DNA of 12,528 nucleotides from Planctomycetales bacterium (GCA_030642005.1 DAOWOP010000070.1:1-12528); one strand, 5' to 3'; counted from the stretch's first letter, positions 1 through 6,827 are shown. Notes: generated by a model from the letters alone, not told the origin. A program made the numbers and translations.

Positions 1-2
1 CA

Positions 3-160
3 GGAATGAGACGACAGTATAACCTGCCGGAAAACCCGATCGTCGTGGCGACGGTGGACTGCGATCCGGGACGGACGTTTCCCTGCCGGATTCGATTGTG
101 CGGGCGGTCGAAAAAGTCGCGGACAACTTGGACATGTTCCGAAAGTGGTCCGGGAAATAG
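3..160 (+). CDS. 3' end of an unknown gene, cut by the window edge, with an apparent frameshift
   Basis: Function is not recognised. From position 3 the reading frame gives an N-terminal stretch including NLPENPIVVATVDCDPG with well-behaved codons. After the GGG run at 68-70, convincing coding continues in the frame one base back: TDVSLPDSIVRAVEK, then a helical, charged end (VADNLDMFRKWSGK) and TAG at 158-160. Adding one G to the GGG run would join the two halves into one continuous protein. The stop lies only 13 bases before the stop codon of the convergent gene at 174, a normal tail-to-tail layout, which supports 160 as the real gene end. The break may be a sequencing or assembly error in a homopolymer, or a true disabling mutation. 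The 5' part lies outside the window. An uninterrupted reading in the first frame runs to 206, into the neighbour's coding strand, and looks non-coding after about 70. Confidence 0.5.
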
Positions 161-173
161 GGGTGAAATAGGT

Positions 174-917
174 TTAGCGTCCCTTATTTCCACCGGTTGG
201 CGCTGAGGTTGTCGTTGGTCTCGACGATGTCGCCGGCTGGGTCTGGGCAGGACTGTACGCAACCCGTAGAGCCGCTGTATTGAACTTCTCCCGGTCAAAG
301 CACAGAGACGTTACGTGTGCCCGCAACCAATTCTCCAGAGACTTGTTTTTCGCGACAAACTCGCTGTCCTTGCTGGTAACAATCCATGCCGAGACCACCC
401 ACCCGCGCGAATCCTTGTCCTTGGCATAGAGTTTTAACTGGAGGCTCCTGCGGGTGCGATCCTTGAGCAGGATTACCCGGATGAGAGCGGCCTCTGCGCC
501 GTCCGATAGTTTCAGGGCTTTGACCTTGTCTTGTGATACGACTTTCAGGCGACGGTTCCACTTAAGGCTCGCCAGGTTCTCCTTAGCGCCTTCCATCGTC
601 GAAGAATCCAACTTTGAATATCTCTCAACGGTCAAGCCTGTCTGGATCGGAGAGCCTGTTTCATCTATCGCCGGGACGCCGAGTCCGTCTCCGTTGACGT
701 AGAGCACGTGATGGCCGATTGGCATCGGCAGTTTCCGCCAACCTCTTGGAATTGCAATGGTGAATCCCTCGCCTTTGACAACCTCCCAGGCGGGTTGGGT
801 ATCGCAAGGCGCTGTTTGGGTAGCAGGCCTGCTTAATGGGGCCTTTTCCTTCCCAGCGAGACCTCCCAGAAGTGCAATAGCCACGATAGCGGTTGAAAGG
901 ACTGTTTTTCCCCACAT
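174..917 (-). CDS. Small exported protein, PsbP/DcrB-like appearance
   Basis: This is a 247-residue protein of unknown function. Residues 4-21 form a hydrophobic segment after a short basic start, which looks like a signal peptide or N-terminal anchor. The body (about 44-207) begins with WEVVKGEGFTIAIPRGWRK and ends with an NWLRAHVTSLCF stretch. That pattern, a beta strand ending in 'IPxGW' and a closing helix followed by a 'SLxF' strand, is typical of the PsbP/Mog1/DcrB fold (DUF1795-like). This is a resemblance by eye, not a family match. The tail (222-247) is rich in Thr, Pro and Ser and looks disordered. The start at 917 is preferred over a TTG at 947 because AAAGGAG lies 8 bases upstream. 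It is last in a minus-strand series, 108 bases after the CvpA-like gene, so it may be co-transcribed and act in the cell envelope. Confidence 0.75.
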   Translation of the reverse strand: MWGKTVLSTAIVAIALLGGLAGKEKAPLSRPATQTAPCDTQPAWEVVKGEGFTIAIPRGWRKLPMPIGHHVLYVNGDGLGVPAIDETGSPIQTGLTVERYSKLDSSTMEGAKENLASLKWNRRLKVVSQDKVKALKLSDGAEAALIRVILLKDRTRRSLQLKLYAKDKDSRGWVVSAWIVTSKDSEFVAKNKSLENWLRAHVTSLCFDREKFNTAALRVAYSPAQTQPATSSRPTTTSAPTGGNKGR

Positions 918-925
918 GACGCATA

Positions 926-932
926 CTCCTTT
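926..932 (-). promoter_or_regulatory. Shine-Dalgarno site fixing the start of the PsbP/DcrB-like gene
   Basis: AAAGGAG on the minus strand lies 8 bases before the ATG at 915-917. This decides for the ATG over the upstream in-frame TTG at 945-947. It is one of the few strong ribosome binding sites in this cluster. Confidence 0.7.
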
Positions 933-991
933 CTTCCGGTTACTCAAACGGACTGATTTCTTCAGGGGCCGTTTCTGTCTTTCGTCTGTTG

Positions 992-1022
992 CCTAGTCCC
1001 AATTCCCTAGTCCCTAGTCCCT
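992..1022. repeat. Heptamer tandem array (CCTAGTC type)
   Basis: Four consecutive 7-base units (CCTAGTC, CCAATTC, CCTAGTC, CCTAGTC) are followed by a partial unit. The array lies in the gap between the CvpA-like gene and the PsbP/DcrB-like gene and ends three bases before the stop codon of the former (1026-1028). The rest of the gap (918-991) holds only the ribosome binding site of the downstream gene. No terminator hairpin is seen. Confidence 0.8.
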
Positions 1023-1025
1023 GCT

Positions 1026-2810
1026 TTATCGCCTTCTGCTGCATGCCAGCGGCGCGGCGGTGCGGAATTCGTAGGCCGGGCCTGCGTCGAACGTTAGGCC
1101 TACGACGCTGGTGCTTTCCGAGGCGGGGACCGAGAAGATAAGCCCGAAGGTTTCGGCTTTGGCGAGATTGTTGCCGAAGGTCTGTACGAAGTCGGCGTCG
1201 AGCCGGCCCTTCGAGGAAGAGAAATCGTAATAGAAATGCACGTGCTTCTTTTCGCCGGACTTGTAGAAGAGGTACGCCCCAATATGCCTGACCTCTTCTC
1301 CGGTGCTCAGCAGCAGGCGGGGTTTGAGGTTTCCGAGGATGGAGGAATCTCTGAATTCGGGGTCAATCTTACATTGAACTTGCAGCAGAATGTCGTTTTG
1401 TTCCGGCAGGTCAAGTCCGCTGACGCTTACGTCGCCGCGTTCCTTCGAACTTTTTAACTTCGCTGTCGCGCCGATAATCACGGTGTTGCGCAGTTTCCCT
1501 CTGGTGACTTGTATCTGTTTTATCGGGACGGGGACGGCATCCTTTTTATAGCGTATCTGTATTCCGTCAGGCAGTTGGCCTTTTAATTCGACGATCTCCG
1601 GCCTGAAGAGCCTTCTGCCCGTTCCGGCCGATTCCAGTTTTACCCGGCTATGGACGGCCTTTACCGACAGCGCCAGTTGGGTGTGTTTGCCGAATACTTT
1701 TGGCAGCCCTTTGGTAACCGGCGGCAGCGGCGCCCTGGCGGTCCTGCGGAAGACGACGTATTCGGGCATCTGGTCGTCGGGGATGCGGTATAGCCAGTCC
1801 ACAATAAGTTTGTTCGTGCTTTTGGATCGCCATTGGCGGGCGACGTGGATGTCGCCGATCTGCGTGATGAGTTTATCGGAGATGGACGTATTGACCCGCC
1901 AGCCTGCGGTATAGGTAAGGTACCCGACGGGGTAGAAACTCCGGCCGCTCTTGCAGACCAGGCGGAAATGCGTCGCGGGCAGGCGCCACCAGTTGTCCTC
2001 TTCGTTGCGGGCGGACTCGTCAATACTTGCCCGGATTACCAGGACCTTCGTATCATCTTTCTCCTGCCCGGAAAGCAGCGGATACGGCGGGGCAGTATCC
2101 TGGATTTCGGGTATTCCCTTTTTGAGTCTCGCCCTGTCGGCGGCGGAGAGTTCCCCGAAGCGTTCTTTGTCCGGGATTTGGACGATGTGCGCGGCGGTTA
2201 TTTCCAGTGCGTCGGTTGGTGTCGATACCCGTGCGCCGGGCTTTCGGTTTCGCAGGCAGAAACTTTCCAGCGGCAGGTTGTCGTGGAGGCTGCTGAACTT
2301 TTTTTCCGACATAATCGCCCGCAGCGGCCCGTCCGAGAGTTGTCCGGCTGTCGCCAGCGTGAAATTTGTCGCCCAGCGAGGCGGGCCGCCGTGTTTGACG
2401 CCCAGGCCGCTGTCGTACGGCTGCCAGTAGAGTATTGATGCGGGCATCGGGAGCATCTGGACGATGATCATAAACATACCCGTCATGATCATCGCGGTAA
2501 CCATACCGAACGCCGCCCCGCCGATGCGGTCGGGCCAAAGTCCCAGCACAACGTTGCCGCGGATAAGACGATCGAAAGCGATCCGCAGCGCCAGCAGGAC
2601 AATCACGAATATCGCCAGCAGCGCCACCGGATCGGCGACAGCGCCGAGCCGGCCGGCAAGCAGTCCGCCCATCGGTTCGTAAAAATTCAAAGCGACCGCC
2701 GCCGTCAGCACCGTCAGGATCGCCATTATCATCGCGCCGAAGCAGCCCTGGATCGTCTGAAAAAAGGCTATCCCAAGGATCAGTAGTGTGGCGAATACGA
2801 TTAAGACCAT
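1026..2810 (-). CDS. CvpA-like membrane protein with a long unknown C-terminal region
   Basis: This 594-residue protein starts with four hydrophobic helices at about 1-20, 24-44, 60-80 and 97-122. The stretch LWPDRIGGAAFGMVTAM before helix 4 resembles the 'D...GG..G...G' signature of CvpA/colicin V production proteins, a family of small (about 160-180 residue) inner-membrane proteins. Here about 460 further residues follow, of mixed alpha/beta character, with no repeats or catalytic motif recognised. The C-terminal part has several beta-rich stretches (for example HVHFYYDFSSSKGRLDAD) that could be extracytoplasmic. The start at 2810 begins just before helix 1. An in-frame start at 2882 would only translate repeat DNA. 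No strong ribosome binding site is present (GGAAATTAAA before ATG). It lies downstream of the two pilus/secretion ATPase-like genes and is probably in their operon. The CvpA link is by eye and rests on the N-terminus only. Confidence 0.7.
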   Translation of the reverse strand: MVLIVFATLLILGIAFFQTIQGCFGAMIMAILTVLTAAVALNFYEPMGGLLAGRLGAVADPVALLAIFVIVLLALRIAFDRLIRGNVVLGLWPDRIGGAAFGMVTAMIMTGMFMIIVQMLPMPASILYWQPYDSGLGVKHGGPPRWATNFTLATAGQLSDGPLRAIMSEKKFSSLHDNLPLESFCLRNRKPGARVSTPTDALEITAAHIVQIPDKERFGELSAADRARLKKGIPEIQDTAPPYPLLSGQEKDDTKVLVIRASIDESARNEEDNWWRLPATHFRLVCKSGRSFYPVGYLTYTAGWRVNTSISDKLITQIGDIHVARQWRSKSTNKLIVDWLYRIPDDQMPEYVVFRRTARAPLPPVTKGLPKVFGKHTQLALSVKAVHSRVKLESAGTGRRLFRPEIVELKGQLPDGIQIRYKKDAVPVPIKQIQVTRGKLRNTVIIGATAKLKSSKERGDVSVSGLDLPEQNDILLQVQCKIDPEFRDSSILGNLKPRLLLSTGEEVRHIGAYLFYKSGEKKHVHFYYDFSSSKGRLDADFVQTFGNNLAKAETFGLIFSVPASESTSVVGLTFDAGPAYEFRTAAPLACSRRR

Positions 2811-2828
2811 TTTAATTTCCAATTTTCG

Positions 2829-2868
2829 ACTCGTGCTACGTAGCGAAACGTTACTTCGCAGAGTAGTA
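2829..2868 (-). repeat. Dispersed palindrome-rich repeat, copy 1
   Basis: This 40-base element contains the perfect palindrome GCTACGTAGC and a short inverted repeat TACT...AGTA. A second copy lies at 10486-10523 in the opposite orientation, differing by two substitutions and a 2-base gap. Copy 1 lies 18 bases upstream of the CvpA-like start codon, flanked on both sides by AATTTCC heptamer-type sequence, as if inserted into it. Confidence 0.75.
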
Positions 2869-2929
2869 TTTCCAATTTCCAATTGAAAAAACAGGGGAAT
2901 CTTCTGTTCAATTGGAAATTTGGAAATTA
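2867..2929. repeat. Inverted pair of ATTTCCA heptamer arrays between two operon genes
   Basis: The left arm (2867-2887) reads TATTTCC AATTTCC AATTGAA. The right arm (2907-2929) is its reverse complement apart from one mismatch and one extra base. The arms are separated by 19 bases, so the transcript could form a stem of about 20 pairs. The right arm runs into the stop codon of the GspE-like gene (2927-2929). On the coding strand the stem is not followed by a T run, so it does not look like a standard intrinsic terminator. Confidence 0.75.
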
Positions 2930-4567
2930 TTTTTTCTTCGATACTCTAATGACTTCTTCGATACTGGTAAGACCCTCGATTACCTTTCGGAGGGCCTGTT
3001 CCTGGAGGTAGAGCATTTTGTTTTTCCGGCACGCGGCTTTTATTCGCGACAGTGGTGCGTTTTGCGTTACCAGTTCGCGGATTTCGTCGGTTATTTCCAG
3101 CATTTCAAACACACCCATTCGCCCGTAGTATCCGGTGCCTCGGCAGATGGGGCAGATGACTGGGTTGCCTTTTTCGTCGGTCAGAGGCTTTGTGGGCGGG
3201 CGGCTGAACCTGTCGATTTTTTCGGCAGACAGGTTCAATTTCGCCAGCATGTCATGCGGGGGCGTGTATGCTTCCCGGCAGTTTGGGCAGAGTTTCCGCA
3301 GGAGCATTTGGCAAGTGATGACCTTCAGCGGCGTTACCGCCCGCCCGGTATCTCCGGTAACTTTGACCCACTTTGCCAGGGCCTCCAGGGCCGATGCCGC
3401 CACAGATCCCAGCAGTATGCTTCTGCTGTTTGACGCCTCGCAGATCAGGCCTGCGGCCTGTGCCGTCTCGCACGCCTCGACCATCACAACGTTCGGGTCG
3501 CGCCGCAGCAGCGACGCGAGTTTTCCGGCCAGTTCCGTCTGGTCCTTGCAGCGTTGCTGCGTAACGTTCTCCAGATCGACCGTGCCTCGCAACTCCAGCG
3601 TTGCAAGTTGCTTGACGAAGGCGTCGTGGCGTCGAAGGAGGGAATACAGCGTGCTGGTAACGCCGCTGCTCCGTGCGCCCGAGATGATTATCAGTCCGGC
3701 GGTGGAGTTCATTTCCTCCAGCCGGCTGTGAAGGTCTTCCGGCAGGCCAAGGTCGCCGAGATTGGTCCTGACCGCCTCCTGCACGATTCGAAGTTGCATC
3801 CGCTGGCCTTGTGTGGTTCCGGCGGTTGTTATGTCCATGTCGGTCGTAACAGCGCCGGCCTCGACGCCGAACTTGCCGGTTTGCGGGCGGCGCTTGTCGG
3901 CGGCGTCCATCCCGGCGATGCTTTTTATAAAATCAATGATGGCCTCGGCTTCGGCGTGATCGCCTGACGGACGCTGCTGCAGGACGCCGTCCACCACTAA
4001 CCGCAGCGACGCGGTCGCGCCGGAGGGGGTAAGATCGACCTCGCTGGCGCGGAACAGAACGACGTCGTTGAGGAAATTTTGCGCCAGGTTGTAGGCCCGG
4101 CGCTTGTCCGGTTCCTCTGCCGGCGGCGCAAAGACGGGTCGGCTGAGACTGTCGTACATCTTGATGTATTGAACCGCCTCGACGACCCGTCGGCCCTGTC
4201 CGCTTGATGTCAAGACGTTCCGCAGATGTTCAGCCGTCAGAACCTTCGCCGCCGCGACCACACGCTTGTTGCGATGCGACACGTATGCCCCGACGACAGC
4301 GCCGACCATCGCCAGGTACAAAATCAGCCCGAAAGCGTACCACGGAGCCAGCAGCCAGATAAACACCGACAGCACCCCCGTCCCCAGGACCAGCACGCTC
4401 CACAGAAACTGATGCGTGTGCACACGAACAGCGTCCTTATTAATCCACGTCGCCACCCAAAGCCAGGGCAGGATGAAGACGAGCATGACGACGATCTTCA
4501 CGATCGAAAAATACCCGCCCGGATCGGGAACGGCCCCTAACATTATTGTGCCGAATAAATCGCTCAT
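2927..4567 (-). CDS. Membrane-anchored, degenerate GspE/PilB-family ATPase-like protein
   Basis: This 546-residue protein matches the layout of type II secretion/type IV pilus assembly ATPases but has lost the ATPase residues. It begins with about three hydrophobic segments (roughly 20-42, 53-75, 76-96), which typical GspE/PilB lack. The N2-like region follows, including GMDAADKRRPQTGKFG (219-234), the counterpart of the family 'RRxPQDGR' stretch. The Walker A position reads GARSSGVTS (297-305) instead of GxxxxGKS/T, so the essential Lys is Val. The Walker B/Asp region reads RRDPNVVMVEACETAQ (355-370), shortened and without the 'GEIRD' core. The His box lacks its His (RSILLGSVAAS). The zinc site CPNC (427-430) and CPIC (472-475) and the following GTGYYGRMGVFEML are intact, so the overall fold was kept. 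It is probably a non-hydrolysing membrane partner or regulator of a pilus or secretion machine. It follows the PilT/PilU gene, and its start codon abuts a heptamer array without a Shine-Dalgarno site. Confidence 0.85.
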   Translation of the reverse strand: MSDLFGTIMLGAVPDPGGYFSIVKIVVMLVFILPWLWVATWINKDAVRVHTHQFLWSVLVLGTGVLSVFIWLLAPWYAFGLILYLAMVGAVVGAYVSHRNKRVVAAAKVLTAEHLRNVLTSSGQGRRVVEAVQYIKMYDSLSRPVFAPPAEEPDKRRAYNLAQNFLNDVVLFRASEVDLTPSGATASLRLVVDGVLQQRPSGDHAEAEAIIDFIKSIAGMDAADKRRPQTGKFGVEAGAVTTDMDITTAGTTQGQRMQLRIVQEAVRTNLGDLGLPEDLHSRLEEMNSTAGLIIISGARSSGVTSTLYSLLRRHDAFVKQLATLELRGTVDLENVTQQRCKDQTELAGKLASLLRRDPNVVMVEACETAQAAGLICEASNSRSILLGSVAASALEALAKWVKVTGDTGRAVTPLKVITCQMLLRKLCPNCREAYTPPHDMLAKLNLSAEKIDRFSRPPTKPLTDEKGNPVICPICRGTGYYGRMGVFEMLEITDEIRELVTQNAPLSRIKAACRKNKMLYLQEQALRKVIEGLTSIEEVIRVSKKK

Positions 4568-4656
4568 AATTCGTAATTCGTAATTGGTAATTCGTAACTC
4601 GTAATTGGGTATCAGGTCTTTTTTTGACTAATTACCAATTACCAATTACGAATTAC
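4568..4656. repeat. Inverted pair of AATTCGT/AATTACC heptamer arrays
   Basis: The left arm is six 7-base units (AATTCGT x3, AATTGGT, AACTCGT, AATTGGG) from 4568 to 4609. The right arm is AATTACC x2, AATTACG and a partial unit from 4630 to 4656. Positions 4573-4592 and 4637-4656 form a perfect 20-base inverted repeat, and pairing can extend further with mismatches. The element fills the whole gap between the stop codon of the PilT/PilU gene (4656-4658) and the start codon of the GspE-like gene (4565-4567). A T run (4619-4625) lies in the loop region, not after the stem. Confidence 0.85.
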
Positions 4657-5819
4657 TATCTTCCGAGCAGTCCCACTCGTGAGGACGAGATTCCCTTCAT
4701 CCGCATCTTCAATTCGTCCGGGTTCGGGGCTGCTTCGTATGCGACCTTCGGGTCCACGTAATCCTTTTCTATAAGTTCCAGCAGGCTTCCGGTGAAGTCC
4801 TGCATACCCTCGTGCTCGCTGGAGCGGATCACTTCGGTCAGTTCGGCGTCCCGACCCTCTTCAATCATCTGCCTTGCGGCGGGATTGTTCAAGAGAATCT
4901 CGACGGCCGGAACGCGATCTACGCCTTTCGCCAGGCAGGGCAGGAGTCTCTGGCAGATAATCGCTCGCAGATTGAACCCCAGCGACTGGCGGATGAGGTC
5001 GCGCGAGTCGGCGTCGAAGAGGTCGAGGATTCGCCCGATCGTCTGGGCTGCGCCGGAAGAGTGAATAGAGCCGAATACCAGGTGCCCGGTCTCTGCCGCC
5101 TGTAGCGCCGCAGCGAATGTCTCGCGGTCGCGCATCTCGCCGATGAGCACCACGTCCGGGTCCTCGCGCATCAGGTATTTCAGCGCCAATGCGAAGTCGG
5201 GAATATCGATGCCGACCTCACGCTGGTTAATCAGCGACTTGGCGTCGGTATAAAGGTATTCGATAGGGTCCTCGACGGTAACGATGTGGCAGAGGCGGGT
5301 CTGATTGATATGCTCGATCATCGCGGCGATGGTTGTGGATTTGCCCGAGCCGGTGATTCCCGCAGCCAGCACGATACCGGCGGTGTTCTCGGCGATTTTG
5401 CGTATCTGCGGCGGGAGGTTCAACTCCTTGAACGTCGGTATCTGCCGGGATACCCGCCGCACGGCGATGCTCACCTTGCCCCGTTGGCGATAGATATTGA
5501 TGCGGAAGCGGTCCGCCCCTTCCAGTTCCTCGGCTACGTCGATGCTCCCGACTTCGGCGAAGAACGCCCGCTGCCTGTCGTCGAGGATTTCGTCGGCCAT
5601 TGCCGCGATCTGATCGCCGGTCAGCGGTTTGCCTTTGACGGGGACGATTTTCGTTCCCAGCCGAAGCCGGGCGGTCGTGTCGGCCTTGAGGTGAAGGTCG
5701 CTGGCGCCCTGGTTGGCCATTGCGCCGAAGTACTCGTGCAGCCGGGGCTTCCCGCCGCTGTGCCGGTCTGCTTCACCGTGCCTGTCAATCGGTTGTGAGG
5801 GTGCCGAGTCCAATATCAT
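4656..5819 (-). CDS. pilT: PilT/PilU-family type IV pilus ATPase
   Basis: This 387-residue AAA-type motor drives pilus retraction (twitching) by hydrolysing ATP as a cytoplasmic hexamer at the pilus base. The whole motif set is present. LHEYFGAMANQGASDLHLKAD (28-47) is the usual PilT start. Walker A is GITGSGKST (154-162), the Asp box VTVEDPIEY (180-188), Walker B DVVLIGEMRD (222-231) and the His box TGHLVFGSIHS (244-254). The usual PilT 'AIRNLIRE' motif is replaced by IRSSEHEGMQDF (331-342), which is closer to the PilU type ('GMQ.F'), so an accessory retraction role is possible. About 25 residues precede the normal family start. The ATG at 5819 directly follows AGGGGA, which is very close for a ribosome binding site. 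It is first in the minus-strand cluster, divergent from pyrK. Confidence 0.92.
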   Translation of the reverse strand: MILDSAPSQPIDRHGEADRHSGGKPRLHEYFGAMANQGASDLHLKADTTARLRLGTKIVPVKGKPLTGDQIAAMADEILDDRQRAFFAEVGSIDVAEELEGADRFRINIYRQRGKVSIAVRRVSRQIPTFKELNLPPQIRKIAENTAGIVLAAGITGSGKSTTIAAMIEHINQTRLCHIVTVEDPIEYLYTDAKSLINQREVGIDIPDFALALKYLMREDPDVVLIGEMRDRETFAAALQAAETGHLVFGSIHSSGAAQTIGRILDLFDADSRDLIRQSLGFNLRAIICQRLLPCLAKGVDRVPAVEILLNNPAARQMIEEGRDAELTEVIRSSEHEGMQDFTGSLLELIEKDYVDPKVAYEAAPNPDELKMRMKGISSSRVGLLGR

Positions 5820-5838
5820 TCCCCTGCGTCAGCAAGAT

Positions 5839-5868
5839 ATTGTACCTGCGCGAACCGGGAAATCGCAA
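5839..5868 (-). promoter_or_regulatory. Predicted sigma-70-type promoter for the pilT cluster
   Basis: On the minus strand TTGCGA (5863-5868) and TACAAT (5839-5844) are separated by 18 bases. Transcription would begin near 5832, leaving a leader of about 12 bases before the ATG at 5819. The match is good at -10 and moderate at -35. Confidence 0.45.
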
Positions 5869-5895
5869 GGTTTTCCCGTATATAGTTCTCTATTG

Positions 5896-5924
5896 TTGAC
5901 GCCCGGGTCGGGGCCTTCTAGTAT
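5896..5924 (+). promoter_or_regulatory. Predicted sigma-70-type promoter for pyrK, close to the start codon
   Basis: TTGACG (5896-5901) and TAGTAT (5919-5924) have the ideal 17-base spacing. The expected start of transcription, about 7 bases after the -10 box, falls on or next to the A of the pyrK ATG at 5932. No Shine-Dalgarno site lies in front of this ATG, consistent with a leaderless message. The two promoters in the 112-base gap 5820-5931 point away from each other. Confidence 0.5.
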
Positions 5925-5931
5925 TGTGGCG

Positions 5932-6783
5932 ATGTCACCGACACAGAACGCCTGGCGGACCGCCGAACTACGCGCAAGGGGAATCTTCACGGGGCGCGTG
6001 CTGTCCAATGACTCTCTTTGCCCGGAGCATTATCGCATCCGTATCGGTTTGGAGAGTTTCCCGCCGACCCGCCCCGGACAGTTCATCAATATCCGGTGTG
6101 GCGGGTACCGTGGTCGTGTGCCGCTGCTGCGGAGGCCCTTCAGCCTGGCCGGCAGGCGCGATGCGTCCGACGGATCGGTCGAACTGGACATCCTCTATCG
6201 CGTCGTCGGTGCAGGCACTGCCTGGCTGGCTGGGTTGGAAACAGACGCTCAAATCGACCTTATAGGCCCGCTCGGCAACGGCTTTGCGATTCGTGAGGAC
6301 AAGCCGCAGGCCGCCCTGGTGGGCGGCGGCACGGGCATTGGGCCTATGATATACCTGGCTGAAGCGCTGGCGGCGGCGGGCAGGGCCGTGGCTGCCTTCG
6401 CGGGCGCACGGACGGCCTCGACGATGCCGCTGATAGAAAAGCAAAAGGAGACTTTTGCGATAACCACCGACGACGGCTCAATGGGACATGCCGGCATGGT
6501 GCACGAAGCCTTCAGCCGATGGCTTGACAATGAGAAGCCCCGCCCGGCTGAACTGGTCGTCTATGCCTGCGGGCCTGAAGCGATGATGAAAGCCGTGGCG
6601 GACATTTGCACCCCGGACGGGATAGAATGTCAACTGGCGATGGAGCGCCACATGGCCTGCGGGATGGGCACTTGCCAGGGCTGTGCAATTAAAGTAAAGA
6701 CGGACGAACCGCCGGGATGGATGTTCAAACTGGTCTGCAAAGACGGGCCTGTGTTTGACGCGGAAGAGTTGGTTTGGGAATAG
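5932..6783 (+). CDS. pyrK: Dihydroorotate dehydrogenase electron transfer subunit (PyrK)
   Basis: This is the FAD and [2Fe-2S] subunit of type 1B dihydroorotate dehydrogenase. It passes electrons from the PyrD flavin to NAD+ in pyrimidine synthesis in the cytoplasm. The 283 residues have the family order. A ferredoxin-reductase beta barrel carries the FAD motif RRPFSLAG (67-74). The nucleotide-binding domain has VGGGTGIGPM (130-139) and YACGPEAMM (211-219). The C-terminal cluster site is CGMGTCQGC (243-251) plus Cys269, giving the PyrK spacing C-x4-C-x2-C-x17-C. The ATG at 5932 was chosen because upstream in-frame codons overlap pilT and read as antisense, and because a promoter ends just before it. 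The partner pyrD follows 85 bases downstream on the same strand, so co-transcription is likely. Confidence 0.93.
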   Translation: MSPTQNAWRTAELRARGIFTGRVLSNDSLCPEHYRIRIGLESFPPTRPGQFINIRCGGYRGRVPLLRRPFSLAGRRDASDGSVELDILYRVVGAGTAWLAGLETDAQIDLIGPLGNGFAIREDKPQAALVGGGTGIGPMIYLAEALAAAGRAVAAFAGARTASTMPLIEKQKETFAITTDDGSMGHAGMVHEAFSRWLDNEKPRPAELVVYACGPEAMMKAVADICTPDGIECQLAMERHMACGMGTCQGCAIKVKTDEPPGWMFKLVCKDGPVFDAEELVWE

Positions 6784-6801
6784 AGAATAGATTGCATGAA
6801 A

Positions 6802-6820
6802 CGTCGCCGTACCGGCGACG
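6802..6820 (+). other. Perfect GC-rich stem-loop between pyrK and pyrD
   Basis: CGTCGCCG and CGGCGACG form an 8-base-pair stem around a TAC loop, 18 bases after the pyrK stop codon. No T run follows, so it is not a standard terminator. It could be an RNA processing or stability element separating pyrK and pyrD expression. Confidence 0.6.
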
Positions 6821-6827
6821 GCTAAAC

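Noticed and set aside
1833..2438. A 201-codon plus-strand frame inside the CvpA-like gene
   Set aside because: It is a shadow of the minus-strand gene, which has membrane helices and a coherent codon pattern.
2811..2882. 24-residue N-terminal extension of the CvpA-like protein
   Set aside because: It would be a translation of the AATTTCC array and the dispersed repeat. The membrane helix begins right at the ATG at 2810.
4568..4656. CRISPR array
   Set aside because: Units are 7 bases long with no spacers, and no cas genes are present.
5713..5931. 73-codon N-terminal extension of PyrK
   Set aside because: It overlaps the pilT-like coding region antisense, and the PyrK family N-terminus fits the ATG at 5932.
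6802..6820. Intrinsic terminator after pyrK
   Set aside because: The stem is strong but not followed by a T run, and pyrD, the partner subunit, lies directly downstream.
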